Positions 1 through 7,706 of a stretch of DNA of 64,000 nucleotides are shown here, piece by piece (within the stretch, counting starts at the first letter, position 1; the number at the start of each line of letters is the position of its first letter). The stretch lies in contig CAWVXY010000018.1 of the NCBI GenBank assembly GCA_963934295.1, positions 1-64,000 on the forward strand, written 5' to 3'. The notes under the pieces were generated by a model. It saw nothing but the letters and a program-made list of their open reading frames with translations, was not told the DNA's origin and did no database searches. This DNA is from Seribacter sp963934295 (GTDB taxonomy: Bacteria; Verrucomicrobiota; Verrucomicrobiia; Opitutales; Seribacteraceae). The translations under genes were made by a program, and so were the position numbers.

Positions 1-2
1 TC

Positions 3-133
3 TTGTCATCGCGAGGGCGTAGCCCGTGGCGATCCACTGTGAACCAGTAAGCGAACAGACAAACCCGTCTGCGTCCCTCAAGCCACGATGGATTGCCGCG
101 TCGCTCACTTTCGTTCCCTCCTCGCAATGACAA
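3..133. repeat. Composite imperfect-hairpin repeat, complete copy
   Basis: The left arm (3-36) begins TTGTCATCGCGAGGGCG and ends GGCGATCCA. The right arm (89-133) begins TGGATTGCCGCG and ends CCTCGCAATGACAA. The two arms are roughly reverse complements, so the unit could fold into a long interrupted hairpin. Related arms recur at 781-825, 29830-29870, 29919-29952, 31411-31444 and 31474-31602, all in the same orientation. No open frame or transposase is associated. It resembles the small dispersed intergenic palindromes (REP or MITE-like) common in bacteria, but the family is not identified. Confidence 0.75.
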
Positions 134-137
134 ATTG

Positions 138-176
138 GCTTAATTTTATTGTAAGTACTAAATTAAGCGCTATATT
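138..176 (+). promoter_or_regulatory. Candidate promoter and autoregulatory operator of the toxin-antitoxin pair
   Basis: A perfect 9-bp inverted repeat lies here, GCTTAATTT (138-146) and AAATTAAGC (160-168), separated by 13 bases. A plausible promoter overlaps it: TTGTAA at 149-154 and TATATT at 171-176 with a 16-base spacer, 11 bases before the antitoxin ATG. Antitoxins of this class usually repress their own operon by binding such dyads, so operator function is a reasonable inference, but it is based only on symmetry and position. Confidence 0.5.
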
Positions 177-186
177 TAGATTTAAA

Positions 187-438
187 ATGAATACATTATT
201 AAGTACTTTTTCGGCCAGTGTTTCTGAACTTAAGAAGAACCCCAGTCAATTGATTGAGGAATCTGAAGGCGAATCAATTGCGATCCTGAATCATAATAAA
301 CCGACTGCTTACTTGGTGCCTGCCGAGAAATACGAACGGATGATGGAGGAGTTGGATGATTTGAATATTTCCCGCATCATTCATGAGCGAGAAGAGGAGA
401 AGAAATTGGCCAAGGAAGTAAGTCTGGATGACTTATAA
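187..438 (+). CDS. RelB/Phd-YefM-type antitoxin
   Basis: An 83-residue protein whose N-terminal half (about 1-50) has the Phd/YefM pattern: a short beta-alpha DNA-binding segment (STFSASVSELKKNP), then IAILNHNKPTAYLVPAEKYE. The acidic, charged C-terminal tail (about 55-83) would wrap around and neutralise the toxin. An upstream in-frame ATG at 88 adds 33 residues, but those are translated from the hairpin repeat, so the ATG at 187 is preferred. The frame overlaps the toxin gene by 11 bases, as expected for a coupled antitoxin-first operon. It probably represses its own promoter. Confidence 0.82.
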   Translation: MNTLLSTFSASVSELKKNPSQLIEESEGESIAILNHNKPTAYLVPAEKYERMMEELDDLNISRIIHEREEEKKLAKEVSLDDL

Positions 439-721
439 GCTAAAGTTTCTTCCAAGTGCCTGGAAGGAGTGGAATAAAATAGGAGATGTTATTCGGGAAC
501 AGTTCAAAAAGAAGCTTGGTGAGCGAATGGAGAACCCAATGGTTCAGGCTGATCAACTGAAAGGTTTTAAAAATTATTATAAGATCAAACTCCGATCCGT
601 AGGTTATCGACTGGTCTATGAAGTGGATCGAAATGAAATTGTCATCTATGTGATTACAGTAGGGAAGCGGGAAAATGATTTAATTTACAAGAAGGTACAA
701 AAACGAACGCGAAAAGAGTAG
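428..721 (+). CDS. RelE/ParE-superfamily toxin
   Basis: A 97-residue basic protein with the RelE/ParE plan: an N-terminal helix pair (PSAWKEWNKIGDVIREQFKKKL), a GFKNYYKIKLRSVGYRLVYEV strand block with conserved Arg and Tyr, and the late VITVGKREND segment typical of RelE-type mRNA interferases. It is likely a ribosome-dependent RNase that slows translation when the antitoxin is degraded. Gyrase targeting as in ParE cannot be excluded from sequence alone. It overlaps the antitoxin gene at 428-438 and is followed by another arm of the hairpin repeat at 781-825. Confidence 0.82.
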   Translation: MTYKLKFLPSAWKEWNKIGDVIREQFKKKLGERMENPMVQADQLKGFKNYYKIKLRSVGYRLVYEVDRNEIVIYVITVGKRENDLIYKKVQKRTRKE

Positions 722-780
722 GGATACACTGTTCCTCATTAACCGAACCGCATTCTAAGTCGGCGTCCCGCGATACGCGA

Positions 781-825
781 TGGATTGCCGAGTCGTCCGC
801 TGACGCCTCCCCCTCGCGATGACAA
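781..825. repeat. Hairpin-repeat right arm, diverged copy
   Basis: It starts TGGATTGCCGAGTCG and ends CCTCGCGATGACAA, matching the right arm at 89-133 with several substitutions. No clear left arm precedes it. With the first copy it brackets the toxin-antitoxin genes in direct orientation. Confidence 0.65.
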
Positions 826-835
826 GAATCCCGTT

Positions 836-2083
836 TTACCAACTATAACAGGCAAGTGCTTCGAGTTCGCGGACAAATAATTGATTACCTGAAACCGCGA
901 GGTGTGCCCAGGTGGGGGAGTCGGAGATTTTTCGGCTTTCTTTAATAACAAATTTTTCTGGATTTGGGTCGATTAGGTAAAGGGTTCCATCCTCGTCGAG
1001 ACCGAGGATTTCATTCCCATTGGTGACCATCGACATATACTTACCAAAGGATTCACTACTTATCCACTGGGTCTCTCCAGTTTTCATATCGAGGCAGGTA
1101 ATCCGTTGTTTACGAAGATGAATGTAGCAATAACCATCCAAAATAATCGGGCCGGACATGTACCCTTCCTGCTTATTTTCCCAGTTCTGTACAATACTTT
1201 GTTTTTTGCCCGCTTTTGGAATGTCAAATAATAGTGATTTTCCACCGTAACTGCTGGTGAAAATTTGATTATTTAAAACACTTGGTGTTAGAATATTCAT
1301 TCCACGGAATGCTTTAATTGGTTTGGACCATAGTTTCTGACCGGATTCCGGATCCACCCCGGTCAGGTCGGTTCGTGTCTGAACGATCAATTGTTTTTTC
1401 CCGTTTATTTCTTCCATTACGGGAGAGGAGAATGCACTGCCAAACATTCCGCCTTTATCAACAAGGGAGCGCCAAATAGATTGGCCGGTTTTTTTATTGA
1501 GTTTTACAAAACCAGACCCCGCTTGGATGTATAAATATTTTCCGTCTATGAGGGGTGAACAGACCATACCAAATGCAGGTAGAGGTGTTTTGTAACGCTC
1601 CACAAAATCAACTTTCCAATTAACATCTCCAGTTTTTGCATTGAGGGAATGGAGGACATCTCTCATTCCACAGACATATAAATTCTCTCCATCATAGGCC
1701 GGGGTGGATCTTACCCAACTCCCATTTTTAGCAGCGAAGAAAGGGACTTTCATTTGACCCTCCCATTGAAATTTCCATGCGACCTTCCCGGTTTTACGAT
1801 CCAAGGCATGGACGACTTCGTTGCCATCTACTGATTCGATGGTGAATACCAATTGATCGGACAGGACCGGCCCTGGGTAACCTTTGCCTAATGTTGCCTG
1901 CCAGGACTGGGTGAGGGACTTTTCATTAATTGTGGAGGGCCAGGGTGAATCTTTGGAGATAAAGCCATCGCGGTTGGGGCCACGCCATTGGGGCCAGTCC
2001 ATTCCGATTGGCCGCTGTTTCTGGGCAAAGGTGGCAGTCAGGAAAAGGGAGAAAAGAAGAATAAGTGTGTGGAATGATTTCAT
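836..2083 (-). CDS. Secreted PQQ-like beta-propeller protein
   Basis: A 415-residue protein with a signal peptide (hydrophobic core LILLFSLFLTATFA) and several blades of the PQQ_2 type, such as VVHALDRKTGKVAWKFQW, LHSLNAKTGDVNWKV and GVDPESGQKLWSKP. The mature start carries WPQWRGPNRDG, a motif typical of planctomycete and verrucomicrobial propellers. I see no cytochrome CxxCH motif, so PQQ binding and dehydrogenase activity are unproven and a scaffold or binding role is possible. It is the last gene of the lipid operon, with its ATG overlapping the upstream stop (ATGA). A second protein with the same motif lies at 18795-20135. Confidence 0.85.
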   Translation of the reverse strand: MKSFHTLILLFSLFLTATFAQKQRPIGMDWPQWRGPNRDGFISKDSPWPSTINEKSLTQSWQATLGKGYPGPVLSDQLVFTIESVDGNEVVHALDRKTGKVAWKFQWEGQMKVPFFAAKNGSWVRSTPAYDGENLYVCGMRDVLHSLNAKTGDVNWKVDFVERYKTPLPAFGMVCSPLIDGKYLYIQAGSGFVKLNKKTGQSIWRSLVDKGGMFGSAFSSPVMEEINGKKQLIVQTRTDLTGVDPESGQKLWSKPIKAFRGMNILTPSVLNNQIFTSSYGGKSLLFDIPKAGKKQSIVQNWENKQEGYMSGPIILDGYCYIHLRKQRITCLDMKTGETQWISSESFGKYMSMVTNGNEILGLDEDGTLYLIDPNPEKFVIKESRKISDSPTWAHLAVSGNQLFVRELEALACYSW

Positions 2084-3120
2084 GGTTTTTTAAATAAGTA
2101 ATGGCTAACCCACCATTCCTGTCCATTCCGAAATCGAAATGTTTCCGCACAGGCGAGAAAGAAGATACGCCAGCGATAAAAGGTTCGATGGGCCTCAGCC
2201 ATGGAGAGATCACGATGAAAAAGTTTGAGGATTTCTGCTCTTGCTTGGTCGATATTGAGCAGCCAGTCCTCGGATGTTTTCGCATAGTGAGTCCCCGCCC
2301 AGCGCCAACGGTGTTCGAGTTCGAGTTTACCGGAAATGCGTAGAAATAATTCATCCGCGGGCATCGTGCCTCCGCTAAAAAAATGTTTGGACATCCAGTC
2401 ATCCTCTCCTTCCACTTCAAAAGGATAGGAGGTGGAACGATGGCAAAAGACATGGGTGAATAGTTTACCACCCGGTTTAAGCCAACCGTGAATCCGGCTG
2501 AATAATTCACGATGATTGCGTACATGTTCGAACATTTCCACTGAGACCACCCGGTCAAATGTGGAGTCTGTTTCAAATGCATTCACATCCGCGGTAATGA
2601 CTCTGAGGTTTTCCAGCCCACGCTTGCGGGCCTCTCCGAGTATGTACTCTCTTTGTGAATGGGAATTGGATACAGATGTGATATTTGAATCAGGGAAATG
2701 TTTAGCCATCCAAAGCGAGAGGGAACCCCAACCACAGCCCAGTTCAAGAATATCCAGGCCATTTTCCAACTTGGCATGTTCACAGGTAAGACGGAGGGCG
2801 AGATCCTCGGCATCACTGAGGGATTCGGTTTCTTTGTCGTAATAGCAACTGCTGTACTTGAAGTTTTTTCCCAAGGCGTAGCGGTAAAATTCAGCAGGTA
2901 CTTCATAGTGTTGTTCATTTGCTTTTTCGGTAAGTACGGCCATGGGAGAGGCGTCCGATTCCTTGATATATTTTTCCGCCAGTTCCGCATTGGCTTCGCA
3001 GTCATCGGATAAACATTGCTTTAATCTTTTTTTACAAAGATTGCGTATACCTGCCCGGATCAAAAAATCGGGTACGAGGCCGCGTTCTGCAAGGTCTATA
3101 AAAAAATTAGTCAGGCTCAT
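2080..3120 (-). CDS. CFA/coclaurine N-methyltransferase-like SAM methyltransferase
   Basis: A 346-residue class I methyltransferase of the cyclopropane-fatty-acid synthase superfamily. The SAM-binding motif is ILELGCGWGSLSLWMAKHFP (about 124-143), followed by VSVEMFEHVRNH and the FSGGTMP and HYAKTSEDWL segments. These last motifs are closer to the plant coclaurine N-methyltransferase branch than to E. coli Cfa. It sits five bases after the DUF1295 gene and overlaps the propeller gene by four bases. The acceptor is unknown; a lipid or lipid-derived substrate is inferred from the operon. It accompanies, rather than replaces, the true Cfa at 4438-5706. Confidence 0.82.
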   Translation of the reverse strand: MSLTNFFIDLAERGLVPDFLIRAGIRNLCKKRLKQCLSDDCEANAELAEKYIKESDASPMAVLTEKANEQHYEVPAEFYRYALGKNFKYSSCYYDKETESLSDAEDLALRLTCEHAKLENGLDILELGCGWGSLSLWMAKHFPDSNITSVSNSHSQREYILGEARKRGLENLRVITADVNAFETDSTFDRVVSVEMFEHVRNHRELFSRIHGWLKPGGKLFTHVFCHRSTSYPFEVEGEDDWMSKHFFSGGTMPADELFLRISGKLELEHRWRWAGTHYAKTSEDWLLNIDQARAEILKLFHRDLSMAEAHRTFYRWRIFFLACAETFRFRNGQEWWVSHYLFKKP

Positions 3121-3125
3121 GGTTT

Positions 3126-3917
3126 TTAATTCAGTTTTTTGAGAGAACCAGGAAAAAAGGAATTGGTTTGTTTAATGTATTTTTTATATTCTTCCCCACT
3201 CGCTTCGAGCTTTCTCGCTTCGACAAAGGGAACACCGGTTATTTTAGTTAAAAATATGTAAAGGATGACCGGAATAAGTAAGAGCCAAGGTCCATGGGGT
3301 GCCTGCCAACCAATAAAAATATATCCGATCCATAGGATCCATTCGAAAAAGTAATTGGGATGGCGGGAGTATTTCCATAGTCCCGTATTGCATACTTCAG
3401 CACGGCTTCGACCGGGTTTTTGTTTAAATATTTTAAGTTGTTTGTCGGCTAGATGAACCCCACAAAATCCAATCAGCCAAATGATCAGACCGATATGATC
3501 GAGTGTGTGGATCGGATTGGGATTGCGTACAAGAATGAGGAACGGACAGGCGAACAGAACAACCCAGAAAGCCTGAACCTGAAAGAAGATGAAAAATCCG
3601 AAATTTGCCTTTTTTCCCATGTATTCCCGAAGATAAGCATAGCGTGCATCCTCGGGTTTACCGCGGCATCTTTTAAAGAGATAGGTACCTAGGCGAATGG
3701 ACCAGGTCAGGAGCAGGGCTTTGAGTAAAGCCATCCTTGCCGGGTCGGTATTCTCATCGGCTAGAACCAGGTAGATAAATCCAAGCACTCCCACACCGTA
3801 GCCCCAGAGAACATCGACATAGGATGTATTTTTAATCAACAAGGCGTGAACCCAGGCAAGTGCCATCACTAAAGAAGCACCCAGTTGACCATAGAGAAGA
3901 AGTTCTAGCGTACTCAT
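3126..3917 (-). CDS. DUF1295 membrane protein, steroid 5-alpha-reductase-like
   Basis: About 263 residues with six or so membrane segments. The C-terminal signature SRHPNYFFEWILWIGYIF and the preceding NTGLWKYSRHP are the hallmark of the DUF1295 (COG3752) and isoprenylcysteine methyltransferase/5-alpha-reductase-like families. The ATG at 3917 forms an ATGA overlap with the DUF2878 stop, so it is chosen over an in-frame codon at 3980 that would lie deep inside the neighbour. Relatives are thought to be NAD(P)H-dependent reductases of lipid double bonds, which would fit this lipid operon, but the reaction is not established. Confidence 0.83.
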   Translation of the reverse strand: MSTLELLLYGQLGASLVMALAWVHALLIKNTSYVDVLWGYGVGVLGFIYLVLADENTDPARMALLKALLLTWSIRLGTYLFKRCRGKPEDARYAYLREYMGKKANFGFFIFFQVQAFWVVLFACPFLILVRNPNPIHTLDHIGLIIWLIGFCGVHLADKQLKIFKQKPGRSRAEVCNTGLWKYSRHPNYFFEWILWIGYIFIGWQAPHGPWLLLIPVILYIFLTKITGVPFVEARKLEASGEEYKKYIKQTNSFFPGSLKKLN

Positions 3918-4441
3918 TCGGACTTGGATGAAGGAAATTTGAGATGTAGGTAGTGAAGGATGAGTCCGGCAATGCCCCATTCCACGGCCACACCAAGGTG
4001 GGATTGAAGGTCAACACTGAGGGTAAGCACCTCCAGTTTTTGCCCGGAATAATAGGCAATCACACCTCCAGCTGAAAAGCCAATGATTGCCCGCCAATAA
4101 TGATCGAGAAACCAGGTGAAGAGAGGTCTGAGCATAAGACCAAAATTAAGCCAGAGGGTAACCATCCAGAGCGGGGCCCCGAAAAGCGAAGGGTAATGTT
4201 CAAAGGAAAGCAGGCCAAGATGAACCAGAGTTGCATCTCCCAGAACTCCCATGATTAAGCAGGCTAAAGTGAAGGGGAGTACCGAATTCAGCCCACGAGT
4301 CAGCAGTACGCGAACCACAACAAGCATAAGGACCAGAATGGGAAGAAGATGCGGGAATGGACTGCGGGTGGCGAGGACACAGCCAAACCAGGCAACCTGA
4401 AAGATTGCCAGGTCAGTAATGAATGAGAGTCGGGGACTCAT
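3914..4441 (-). CDS. DUF2878 integral membrane protein
   Basis: About 175 residues, almost wholly hydrophobic, with five or six predicted membrane helices and short loops. It matches the DUF2878 family by overall pattern (GALLWMVTLW-like central helix, GDATLVHLG motif) and by position next to cyclopropane-fatty-acid synthase, where this family is characteristically found. The start at 4441 overlaps the Cfa stop codon (ATGA). A start nine codons upstream at 4468 is less likely. The biochemical role is unknown; a membrane partner of the lipid-modifying enzymes is an inference. Confidence 0.72.
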   Translation of the reverse strand: MSPRLSFITDLAIFQVAWFGCVLATRSPFPHLLPILVLMLVVVRVLLTRGLNSVLPFTLACLIMGVLGDATLVHLGLLSFEHYPSLFGAPLWMVTLWLNFGLMLRPLFTWFLDHYWRAIIGFSAGGVIAYYSGQKLEVLTLSVDLQSHLGVAVEWGIAGLILHYLHLKFPSSKSE

Positions 4442-5706
4442 TGTGGAAAGCCTCGGCAGAGTTTGCATTCCGGTTTGGCGAGTAGGAGATGAATATCTCC
4501 AGTGTAGCCTTCCTCAAACCCAGCTTCGCAATAACTAAGGTAATAAAGCCACGCCCTGCGGAAATGTTCGTCATAGCCGAGTTTTTTAATTTGATTCTCG
4601 TTCTCGAGGAAGCGTAGGCGCCATTCCCTGAGTGTACGGGAATAATGGTATCCAAAATCATGAAGATCCGCGGGGCGGAGGTCCGAGTCTTTGACCGCAG
4701 CAGCAATCATAGCGGATGCAGAGGGCACACAGCTCCCCGGGAATACCCGTGTGCGAATATAATCCACTTCTTTTAAATACTGGGTGTAGCGATGGTCGGG
4801 CATAGTTATTCCTTGAATCATAGCCGCACCTGTTGGAAGTAGGAGGTCGGAAATTTGTGAGAAATAGGAAGGTAAAAATTCATGCCCCACTGCTTCGATC
4901 ATTTCAATGGATACAATCCGGTCGAATTGACCAACCAAATCACGGTAGTCTTTTTTTATGATGGAAATCCGATCGTTGAATCCAGCTTTTTTTATTCGCT
5001 CCTGAGCATATTCGTGTTGGCGGTCGGAAATCGTGGTGGCAGTCAGTTGTGCCTGTGTGCGTTCAGCCAATCGATGAGCGAATCCACCCCATCCACATCC
5101 AATTTCAAGAACCTGGTGGTGGGGTTGGATTTCAAGTTTATCTATAATTCGGTCGTACTTAGCAAGAGATGCCTGTTCGAGTGTGCTTTCAGCGGAGGCG
5201 AAAATACCACACGAATAGGTCATCGTCGGATCGAGCATAAGTTCGTAAAAATCATTGCCCAGGTCGTAATGAAGAGCGATGTTCTTACGGCTTCCCTTGC
5301 GGGTATTTTTTTGACTGAGCATATAGGTCCATCTTGCCACCCGGTTGAGCAGGGAGGCCCAGCCACTTTCCATGCCGTCCATCACATCCTGATTTTGAAG
5401 GAATAAACGAAATACGGCAACCAAGTCCTTGGTATCCCAGTCTCCATCTGCATAACTATCTGCCACTCCTAGTGAACCACCGAGGCAGGTCTTACGAAAG
5501 AAGGATTTGTTGGTTATTTCAATATCCGCAGAGATATGATTACCTGAGGGGGTACCGAGGGTGAGTTGCCGTTTTCCCATTTTGATTGAGAGAGAGCCCT
5601 GATCAATTTTTTTTAACTGACCAAGCAGGGTACGTTCCCAAAAACCGGCATTCCCGTTTTCGGACAGTGTGAACTGGCTGGTTTGTTCTACCGATTGGTT
5701 ATTCAT
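4438..5706 (-). CDS. cfa: Cyclopropane-fatty-acyl-phospholipid synthase
   Basis: A 422-residue protein, close to the normal Cfa length, with an N-terminal lipid-binding domain followed by the methyltransferase domain. Visible motifs are HYDLGNDFYELMLDPTMTYS, with the conserved Cys in YSCGIF, the SAM site VLEIGCGWGGFAHRL, and RIVSIEMIEAVGHE. The C-terminal YHYSRTLREWRLRF block is also conserved. It transfers a methylene or methyl group from SAM to cis double bonds in membrane phospholipid acyl chains. The desaturase two genes upstream could supply the alkene. The product could be a cyclopropane or a methyl-branched chain. Confidence 0.92.
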   Translation of the reverse strand: MNNQSVEQTSQFTLSENGNAGFWERTLLGQLKKIDQGSLSIKMGKRQLTLGTPSGNHISADIEITNKSFFRKTCLGGSLGVADSYADGDWDTKDLVAVFRLFLQNQDVMDGMESGWASLLNRVARWTYMLSQKNTRKGSRKNIALHYDLGNDFYELMLDPTMTYSCGIFASAESTLEQASLAKYDRIIDKLEIQPHHQVLEIGCGWGGFAHRLAERTQAQLTATTISDRQHEYAQERIKKAGFNDRISIIKKDYRDLVGQFDRIVSIEMIEAVGHEFLPSYFSQISDLLLPTGAAMIQGITMPDHRYTQYLKEVDYIRTRVFPGSCVPSASAMIAAAVKDSDLRPADLHDFGYHYSRTLREWRLRFLENENQIKKLGYDEHFRRAWLYYLSYCEAGFEEGYTGDIHLLLAKPECKLCRGFPQ

Positions 5707-6465
5707 TTATGTGGTGGAAATTGAATTTTTAGGATGCGGATAAAATCGACACCCTTTTAAACGAAGGAGTAAGGCATGCCAATAAATTCCGAAGGTAATA
5801 CGAAAAGTAAGCAGGGGAAAGCGAACCAGTGCCCAGATAGAATTTTTCAGGTTAAAGGGTTTGTGGGAAAGGTTCAGGTGGGCACTGAAGATCATCTTTT
5901 TGTCTTCGCTCAGGATCATATCCACTTTAAACTTTTCGGCCGGTCCATGAAAACGCCAGTCGTATTCAATGTTCATTCCGATGAAGGGAGAGACATGGAA
6001 TTCTTTGTCAAAATTATGCTTGGACTTTTCATTTTCAAAGTCCTGTAAATCAAAGCATTTTGTATAGCGTTCATGCCAGGGGGTATTGGTAATTTCCGCC
6101 ATCATGGCATGGGGTTTTGTTTTCTCTCGGTCCCAGCAGTAGTAAAATGAAACCGGGTTGAAACAATAGCCAAAAGTACGGAGATGGGTAATGATGGATA
6201 TTGGCCCTTCGACCGGCCGGCCGAGCTGTTCTCTCATGGTTGACTGGACGGCTTGGGTTAAATCACTGGTTTCCGGTTTGTGATAGTCGCTCCGATAGTA
6301 AGAGGAGAGATTTTTCTGATTAGCCGACCAAAACCAATTTCTTTTAAAGATTTCCATGATTTCATCCATGAATAAATGGCACATGAAAACGTTATATTTA
6401 AAAGCGTGTTTCTTTGGGCTTTTTCGCTGATGACGAACTTCGCCAAAATAAAGCGAACTGTACAT
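5707..6465 (-). CDS. DUF1365 family protein
   Basis: About 252 residues. It begins MYSSLYFGEVRHQRKSPKKH and contains the family pattern LRTFGYCFNPVSFYYCWD (about 100-120), EITNTPWHERY and the late KVSPF-like FHVSPFIGMNIEYDWRF. DUF1365 (COG3496) genes are almost always found with a COG2907 flavin oxidoreductase and Cfa, as here. The start at 6465 shares bases with the upstream stop (TAATG), so it is preferred to the in-frame ATG at 6492. No reaction has been demonstrated that I can name with certainty; a role in unusual fatty-acid formation is inferred from context. Confidence 0.87.
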   Translation of the reverse strand: MYSSLYFGEVRHQRKSPKKHAFKYNVFMCHLFMDEIMEIFKRNWFWSANQKNLSSYYRSDYHKPETSDLTQAVQSTMREQLGRPVEGPISIITHLRTFGYCFNPVSFYYCWDREKTKPHAMMAEITNTPWHERYTKCFDLQDFENEKSKHNFDKEFHVSPFIGMNIEYDWRFHGPAEKFKVDMILSEDKKMIFSAHLNLSHKPFNLKNSIWALVRFPLLTFRITFGIYWHALLLRLKGCRFYPHPKNSISTT

Positions 6466-7700
6466 TAGAGGGATTCTCCAAATGCTTCGCAAACTCGAAG
6501 CCCGCTGTTTAATCCATCTTCATGAAAGCCATATCCCCAGTATGCTCCACAAAGAGAGATACCCCGATTTCGAATGAAGGAGGAGTGCTGGCTTTGGGCT
6601 TCTTTTCGACCGGGGTGATAGGTCGGATGTGAAAAATCGTAATTTCCATGAATCAGTTTGGAGTCAACCAGATTTTGCTGGTTTAAAGAAACGCAGAATG
6701 GTTCCCGGGTGGGCAGGCTTTGTAAAATATTCATGTCGTAGGTAACCAAAGCATCAGAGCTATTCTTTTTGGGCAAGTACGCATTCCAACTCGCCCGGGC
6801 AGATTTTCTTTTGGGGATTACCGAGTCGTCGCTATGTAGAGTGACCCGGTTTGCCTGGTAGGGGAATCTTTTCAGTAAGGCTTTTTCTTCCGGGGTCGGG
6901 GAAGAGAGTAGGCGAAGAGACTGATCTGCATGGCAGGCGAGGATGACTTCGTCAAAAATCTGTTCAGTGCCGTCAGGCAGGGTTAGTTTTACCCGGTCAT
7001 TACTTCGTTGAACCTGCTGGATGGGAGTGTTTAGTTTTAGACGGTCGCCAAGAATATCGACTAATTTATCCACATAAGTGCGTGAGCCTCCTTTGAGCAC
7101 CCGCCAAATTGGCCGATTATGTGCCTGTAGCATTTGATGATTGGAGAGAAAGTCAGTGACAAACTCCATGGGGAAGTTCCCAAATTGTTCCGTTGAGCAG
7201 GACCAAAGGGCTGAACCAAGCGGAAGCAGGAAATAGTCGGAAAACCGCTGGCCAAATCGATGTCTTTCTAAAAAAGAGTCAACCGTTTCTTCTGGGTTGC
7301 TGTTTTCTTTGGCAATATCGTGAAAGCGAAGAATATCCCTGACCATATACCAGTGCTTTGGATCAATTAGGTTGCGGAAATGGCCGAACAGACCAATTGC
7401 ACTCTCACCACTGTATTCAAGGTTTAAAGCGTCTGACTGGACGGAAAATCCCATTCGGGTAGATTGAGAGGGAACATTTAACAGATCGAGCAGTCGGACA
7501 AAATTTGGATAGTTTTCCCGATTGAAAACAATAAAACCGGTATCGACCTGAAACTCTCCAGTCTTCCCCTGCGTTTTAACGGTGTTTACATGGCCACCAG
7601 GTTTATCACTGCTTTCGAATAGTGTAATGTCATGGTTTTTGCACAACAAATAGGCACAGGCTAATCCGGAAATGCCGGATCCAACCACCGCGATTTTCAC
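6465..7700 (-). CDS. FAD-dependent amine-oxidase-like oxidoreductase (COG2907 type)
   Basis: A 411-residue flavoprotein with the N-terminal dinucleotide motif VVGSGISGLACAYLLCKNHD (5-24) and ESSDKPGGHVNTV, both typical of the protoporphyrinogen-oxidase/phytoene-desaturase fold. The C-terminal FAD motif GISLCGAYWGYGFHEDGLNSGLRV is present. This family is the usual partner of DUF1365 and Cfa. Known relatives oxidise or desaturate lipid intermediates, including in methyl-branched and furan fatty acid pathways, so a role downstream of a methyltransferase is plausible. It is seven bases after the desaturase gene and translationally linked to DUF1365. Confidence 0.88.
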   Translation of the reverse strand: MKIAVVGSGISGLACAYLLCKNHDITLFESSDKPGGHVNTVKTQGKTGEFQVDTGFIVFNRENYPNFVRLLDLLNVPSQSTRMGFSVQSDALNLEYSGESAIGLFGHFRNLIDPKHWYMVRDILRFHDIAKENSNPEETVDSFLERHRFGQRFSDYFLLPLGSALWSCSTEQFGNFPMEFVTDFLSNHQMLQAHNRPIWRVLKGGSRTYVDKLVDILGDRLKLNTPIQQVQRSNDRVKLTLPDGTEQIFDEVILACHADQSLRLLSSPTPEEKALLKRFPYQANRVTLHSDDSVIPKRKSARASWNAYLPKKNSSDALVTYDMNILQSLPTREPFCVSLNQQNLVDSKLIHGNYDFSHPTYHPGRKEAQSQHSSFIRNRGISLCGAYWGYGFHEDGLNSGLRVCEAFGESL

Positions 7701-7706
7701 AGAATG

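Noticed and set aside
88..186. Upstream extension of the antitoxin frame to an ATG at 88.
   Set aside because: The added residues are encoded by the hairpin-repeat arm and lie before the candidate promoter. The ATG at 187 gives a normal-length antitoxin.
836..2083. Quinoprotein alcohol dehydrogenase.
   Set aside because: The length is short, and no heme motif or paired-Cys active-site ring is visible. Propeller blades alone do not establish PQQ chemistry.
1926..2582. A 218-codon open frame on the minus strand over the methyltransferase/propeller junction.
   Set aside because: It is out of frame with two well-supported genes, has no recognisable domain and no independent start context.
4882..5406. 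A 174-codon plus-strand frame inside cfa.
   Set aside because: Antisense to a gene with clear Cfa motifs; composition is a codon-shadow and no family match is seen.
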